Shown here piece by piece: positions 20,601 to 23,857 of a DNA stretch of 23,857 nucleotides. Position numbers and translations under genes: made by a program. Positions within the stretch are counted from its first letter, which is position 1. Every line of letters begins with the position of its first letter. The notes beneath the pieces are model-generated. The model searched no databases and was not told where the DNA came from. It worked only from the letters and a program-made list of their open reading frames with translations. Location: assembly GCA_001799045.1 (NCBI GenBank), contig MGRY01000188.1, forward strand, positions 1 through 23,857, read 5' to 3'. Source of the DNA: Deltaproteobacteria bacterium RIFCSPLOWO2_02_56_12. GTDB lineage: Bacteria; Desulfobacterota; Binatia; UBA9968.

Positions 20601-21692
20601 TTAACGTACTGGTATTCCACTCATCTTTACCTCGGCCCCCGACCGGGCGCATTCTTCCTCGAAGAGGCGCAGGATCTCCGGATCCTCGTCCTCATATTCG
20701 ATTTGCATACCTCCCTGTTTGACGGAGACGTCGGACTTGATCTTGCCTGGGACAAGCTTGTGGCGCCGGCTCAGCATCTTGAGTGCCAGGTAACGCGCAG
20801 GTTGGTCGCCCGAATTGAAGTGCTGGTGAAACCATCCTTCAGGCGGAACTACCAGCGAGCCGGGACCCCAGGCGAAGCGCATCCTCTCCGCGCCCTCAGG
20901 CCACATGAAGGAGTATCCTTGTCCGGTGAGAATCATGACATGCGCCCCCGGTCCATGGCGGTGGGCTTTTTTATAGATGCCGACCGGGAACTGAGAGACG
21001 TGAGCGCCCATCGTGCTCTCGGCCAGCTCGAAGAAAATCGTGCGATTGCCCTTGCCCCGCTCGTGCCAGGCGATAGGTTCGATGCTGATCGCGTCCGCGA
21101 CGAAGTTGGTCTCTAAAACACGATCATTATACAGCCTTCCCTTTCCGCCGAAATAGCCATCCTCGCCTTTGAACCTGTCGGAGAAAACATAGGGGTTGTT
21201 CAGGATAAAGTCTTCGCAGTGAAACAGATTGAACACGAGCGGCGCGCTGGTCACGGAAAGAAACCGAGCGTCGCGGTCGCCTTGCCCGTTGAAGTGCTGG
21301 TAACATGCGTTCAGGGGAATTGCGAAGAGACTGCCTTTCTGCCACTCAAAGCTCTGCTTGGGCCCGTTCTCCTGCCACATCGTCGTTGCGCCGCGCCCTT
21401 CGAGAATGTAGACCAGCTCCTCGAACAGGTGGCGCTGGGGCCTGAGGCTTTTTCCCGGCGGGATGCTGCAAACGTAGGCGTCGTCGAGATATCCGCTTCC
21501 GTCGAGATTGATGAAGACGCCGTTGCCCCCCATTCTCTCCCACCACTTGAGCGGAACCTCGTAAACATTCTCGACACCGAAACCCTTGACGACATCGACT
21601 CCTTGCGAAGCAGCCCACGTGTCGTAGGGAGTGTCCATCCGCTCCGCATTGCGGTCTATCCTCTCGTAGCTCGGCAAGCTCTCAGCCTTCAT
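20601..21692 (-). CDS. Two-domain cupin protein, substrate unknown
   Basis: A 363-residue protein with two cupin barrels. In the first (about 60-150) the candidate metal ligands are H88, E91 or E92 (RHLFEELVYILEG) and H133 (CYQHFNG). In the second (about 220-310) they are H244, H246 and H251 (AHRHGPGAHVMILTGQG) and H291 (FHQHFNSG). Both sites look intact, so this could be a metal-dependent dioxygenase or isomerase of the bicupin type. It has no signal peptide and is presumably cytoplasmic. GGGAGG precedes the ATG. It is transcribed divergently from an alpha/beta hydrolase with a 134-base spacer, which suggests a shared catabolic function. The aromatic-ring dioxygenase subfamily (gentisate-like) is one possibility, without proof. 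Confidence 0.75.
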   Translation of the reverse strand: MKAESLPSYERIDRNAERMDTPYDTWAASQGVDVVKGFGVENVYEVPLKWWERMGGNGVFINLDGSGYLDDAYVCSIPPGKSLRPQRHLFEELVYILEGRGATTMWQENGPKQSFEWQKGSLFAIPLNACYQHFNGQGDRDARFLSVTSAPLVFNLFHCEDFILNNPYVFSDRFKGEDGYFGGKGRLYNDRVLETNFVADAISIEPIAWHERGKGNRTIFFELAESTMGAHVSQFPVGIYKKAHRHGPGAHVMILTGQGYSFMWPEGAERMRFAWGPGSLVVPPEGWFHQHFNSGDQPARYLALKMLSRRHKLVPGKIKSDVSVKQGGMQIEYEDEDPEILRLFEEECARSGAEVKMSGIPVR

Positions 21693-21767
21693 AAAATGAA
21701 CCTCCCGAATAAATTAGACTTTCTCTTTTTCTCTTAAAGCCATCCTGGATGTCAAGCACTGACGGCC

Positions 21768-21798
21768 TTGACAATCATAGACAGTAGCGAGATATGTT
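21768..21798 (+). promoter_or_regulatory. Candidate promoter of the alpha/beta hydrolase gene
   Basis: A perfect TTGACA (21768-21773) lies 19 bases upstream of TATGTT (21793-21798; a shifted ATATGT would give an 18-base spacer). The start would be at about 21804, downstream of the ATG at 21794. That supports the ATG at 21827 as the real start codon of the hydrolase. Confidence 0.45.
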
Positions 21799-21826
21799 CG
21801 AGGATAACCTTTCCAAGGAAAATAGC

Positions 21827-23095
21827 ATGAGTAAAGATGTAGCGAAAAAATTCCTCGCCGCACTGAACCGGGGGGAAGGACTGAGAGACGAGTTTATCTG
21901 CTACATGGACTTTGAAGACTACAAGTCCTTTCCCGACCCCTTCCCCCACACCGCCTTCACCGTCAAAGAGGTCCAGGAGAGCATCAAGCGCTATCCCAAT
22001 CCGGAAAGGCCCCGGGAGCAATTCCACTGGGATATTCATGGGAGACTCCTGACCCCCGCCAGGCCATCGATCCCAACCGTGGCGCTCGTGATGATCCACG
22101 GCGGCGCCGCGAACGAATACGAGTTTCTCTTCACTCCCGACGGTCCGGAAAAGTATCTCGATCTCACACAAGGCCCTCCTGGAGACTCCAGGGCCGGCAT
22201 CGCTCAACACATTGCCTCGTTGGGGATACCCGTGCTCGCGATATCTTTACCCGGACATTACAGCCGCAAAGCCTGGCCCCCGATCCCGACTCGGCGGCCG
22301 GAGTTCATCATCGGCGACATTCCCGGCAATAAAGAGCTCGAAAACCGCCTCGCCGTCTACACCTTCCGTATGTGTCTGGAGGCGATCAAGCTCTTGATCG
22401 AGCGTCACCTGCCCGAACATAAGCTCTATATGTGGGGCCACTCCACCGGCGGCGAGTATTTCTACCTGATGGAGCAATACGGTTTGAAAAACCCTCTTAT
22501 CGGTGGTTTGGGCTTCGGCACCGGCATGCCGGCCTGGCTGCGCAAGGAATGGGACCTGGCCGCGGCGGACAAATCGCCGGAGGAGCGGGCCAAGAACTTC
22601 CGCGCCATCACTGATCTCAGCCGAAGGTCGCCGGAAGGATACGTAAAAAGCGGTTATGTCGGACCTAACCAGCCGTGGGGGAGCGTGGAGAAGTGGTTCG
22701 AGCTTGAGAATCACCGCCGTCCGCAGTTCAAGCCCTTCCTGCAGGACATAGAGCACAGCGCCCACGACGTGCTCCTCGATGAGATCAGAAACATATCGGG
22801 GCTGCCGGACGAGGAGCTGTTCATTACTTTCAAGGCGGACTTAAACCGGCTGCGCGGGAAAAAGATGCTCTACTTTGTCGGCGAGCTCGACAAGGGCCAC
22901 TGGATCGAAGGCGGAAAGAAGGGGTTGGAATTCCGGCGCGAGGTCTTCGCCTTTCGGCGATTCGCCCAGCATGCGGATAAGGTAAGATTAGTCGTCGTCC
23001 CCCGCCTCACCCACTACGGCCACGTGGAATCCTACAATGAGCGGTTGGCCAATTTGATGGTGACGGGGTTCAAGGAATACTTCCAGGCAAGTTGA
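21827..23095 (+). CDS. Alpha/beta-hydrolase-fold protein
   Basis: A 422-residue probable serine hydrolase. With this start, the oxyanion segment is IHGGAANEYEF (from about 90), the nucleophile elbow is GHSTGG with S206, an acid candidate is D355 in GELDKGHW, and the catalytic histidine is probably H396 or H399 in RLTHYGHVE. The first 60 residues (KDVAKKFLAALNRGEGLRDEF) form an unfamiliar N-terminal extension and I recognise no subfamily. The ATG at 21827 has AAGGAA six bases upstream; an in-frame ATG at 21794 would add 11 residues but has no ribosome site. It is followed after 62 bases by the DUF1989 gene and faces the cupin gene. Hydrolysis of an ester, amide or C-C bond in an unknown substrate is the likely role. 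Confidence 0.8.
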   Translation: MSKDVAKKFLAALNRGEGLRDEFICYMDFEDYKSFPDPFPHTAFTVKEVQESIKRYPNPERPREQFHWDIHGRLLTPARPSIPTVALVMIHGGAANEYEFLFTPDGPEKYLDLTQGPPGDSRAGIAQHIASLGIPVLAISLPGHYSRKAWPPIPTRRPEFIIGDIPGNKELENRLAVYTFRMCLEAIKLLIERHLPEHKLYMWGHSTGGEYFYLMEQYGLKNPLIGGLGFGTGMPAWLRKEWDLAAADKSPEERAKNFRAITDLSRRSPEGYVKSGYVGPNQPWGSVEKWFELENHRRPQFKPFLQDIEHSAHDVLLDEIRNISGLPDEELFITFKADLNRLRGKKMLYFVGELDKGHWIEGGKKGLEFRREVFAFRRFAQHADKVRLVVVPRLTHYGHVESYNERLANLMVTGFKEYFQAS

Positions 23096-23157
23096 GACAT
23101 CTAATAAAGATCGCGGCAATCATGAAGAAAAGCATTATATAAGGAGGACCATAGGCG

Positions 23158-23787
23158 ATGAACAAGCTAAGAGAAGAAACGGTTCCATACAACACCGGAT
23201 GGGCCGCAGAACTCAAAAAAGGACAGATCATCCGCATCACCGCGACGACCACGGTCGATTTCGTGGTTTTCAGGCTGCAAAACCTCAAAGAGCGCTTCGA
23301 CCAGGCCCGCACCAAAGTCTACAACATGAAGATTTTCATCACGACCGGCGACAAGCTGATGGGACGCAACAATCAGCACATGATGACGATCATCGAGAAC
23401 ACCAACCGGGAAGGAACTCACGACCTTCAGAAAGGAATGTGCAGCGGTTACCGGTTTCAGCTCGCTAAAAAAGAGGGAAAGTTGAGGGACTATTACCACA
23501 GAGATTATAAGGACGAAGATATCCCGGACCACGGCTGCTACGAAAACCTCTCCAGGGCTTTGCAGCCCTACGGTATTGATCCGGAGGATATACCCAACCC
23601 CTTAAACCTCAATCAACACATGAAGATCGACGGCGTCACAGGAAAGATGGAGCACACTACCATCAGAGCCAAGCCGGGCAGTTATGTGGATCTCAGGGCC
23701 GAGATGGATCTTCTCGTCGCCTTCAGCGCCTGTCCTGATATGCCTGTGGGCGGCAAGCCCGTCAACGTAACGATTTACGAACCCTAA
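23158..23787 (+). CDS. DUF1989 (urea carboxylase-associated family) protein
   Basis: A 209-residue protein with the DUF1989 pattern: an N-terminal beta segment AAELKKGQIIRITATTTVDFVVF, GTHDLQKGMCSGYRF (about 86-100), GCYENLSRAL with C127, LNLNQHMKIDG and the C-terminal VAFSACPDMPVG with C192. Members are often found next to urea carboxylase/allophanate hydrolase or glycine-cleavage-T-like genes and are of uncertain function. No urea carboxylase gene is seen here, and the gcv operon is several genes away on the other strand. The ATG is preceded by AAGGAGG, with a slightly long 9-base spacing. It probably forms an operon with the hydrolase and the dehydrogenase that begins 15 bases after its stop codon. 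Confidence 0.85.
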   Translation: MNKLREETVPYNTGWAAELKKGQIIRITATTTVDFVVFRLQNLKERFDQARTKVYNMKIFITTGDKLMGRNNQHMMTIIENTNREGTHDLQKGMCSGYRFQLAKKEGKLRDYYHRDYKDEDIPDHGCYENLSRALQPYGIDPEDIPNPLNLNQHMKIDGVTGKMEHTTIRAKPGSYVDLRAEMDLLVAFSACPDMPVGGKPVNVTIYEP

Positions 23788-23802
23788 CCGTTCACCAATT
23801 GC

Positions 23803-23857
23803 ATGGGAACGTACCGCATCGGCGTTCTACTGGGCGATGACATCGGACCGGAGATCG
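23803..23857 (+). CDS. Start of an isocitrate/isopropylmalate dehydrogenase-family protein (partial)
   Basis: Only 18 codons are visible (MGTYRIGVLLGDDIGPEI). They match the family's N-terminal signature, normally RIGVLPGDGIGPEV: a beta strand followed by the G-D-x-I-G-P-E turn. The ATG is the first possible start after the DUF1989 stop codon and has no clear ribosome site, suggesting translational coupling. Members include LeuB, NAD-isocitrate dehydrogenase, tartrate dehydrogenase and homoisocitrate dehydrogenase. Given the neighbours, a catabolic tartrate/3-isopropylmalate-like dehydrogenase is as likely as LeuB. Confidence 0.75.
   Translation, partial: MGTYRIGVLLGDDIGPEI

Noticed and set aside
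21794..21826. Upstream ATG of the alpha/beta hydrolase
   Set aside because: It lies at or before the predicted transcription start and lacks a ribosome site; the ATG at 21827 has AAGGAA at the correct distance.
23122..23142. Six-codon open frame (MKKSII) ending at the ribosome site of the DUF1989 gene
   Set aside because: It could be an upstream coupling peptide, but it has no ribosome site and such short frames arise by chance in A-rich spacers.

Overview
The window reads as a chromosomal segment from an uncultured Gram-negative bacterium. TonB, TatA, lipoprotein and Sec signal sequences imply an outer membrane and periplasm. The gene style (split GcvP, a TatA of the LFGRKLPDLGEGLG type, an MJ0042/DUF3426 zinc-ribbon protein, a SAM-I riboswitch, abundant MmgE/PrpD and COG1840-type ABC genes) fits the deltaproteobacterial/Desulfobacterota-like or neighbouring candidate phyla. 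This placement is inference, because there is no rRNA or tRNA gene in the window.

Layout. (1) 1-6863, minus strand: a probable operon, in order of transcription two MmgE/PrpD paralogues, a periplasmic binding protein, a fused two-domain permease, an ABC ATPase and the start of a lipoprotein leaving the left edge. (2) 6936-10968, plus strand: a textbook sigma-70 promoter and a complete SAM-I riboswitch with terminator, followed by a ThiF/MoeB-like E1 enzyme, a divergent zinc-ribbon threonine-synthase-like PLP enzyme, a MoaD/ThiS/CysO-like sulfur carrier, a CysM-like cysteine synthase and a stand-alone NIL-domain protein. (3) 11010-11137: a 128-nt imperfect long hairpin in the spacer. (4) 11137-12663, minus: an ECF sigma factor, its ZAS-type anti-sigma factor and a small exported protein, with overlapping reading frames. 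(5) 12826-15069: a zinc-ribbon/DUF3426 membrane protein (+), TatA (-) and a TonB-family protein (+). (6) 15166-20422, minus: folD-gcvT-gcvH-gcvPA-gcvPB, a one-carbon operon. (7) 20601-23857: a bicupin protein (-), and divergently an alpha/beta hydrolase, a DUF1989 protein and the first codons of an isocitrate/isopropylmalate dehydrogenase-family gene.

How it fits together. The most interesting block is region 2. The riboswitch ties the operon to methionine/SAM status, while its genes encode an E1 plus a ubiquitin-like sulfur carrier (protein-thiocarboxylate sulfur transfer), two beta-family PLP enzymes that could accept that sulfur, and a NIL domain of the kind linked to homocysteine synthesis and methionine import. 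I infer a carrier-protein-dependent cysteine/homocysteine pathway under SAM control. The threonine-synthase-like protein is a candidate homocysteine synthase acting on O-phosphohomoserine rather than an ordinary ThrC. The glycine-cleavage/FolD operon supplies the folate one-carbon units that methionine synthesis needs, though nothing in the sequence shows the two loci are co-regulated. Regions 1 and 7 look like catabolic or uptake accessory clusters whose substrates cannot be named from sequence.
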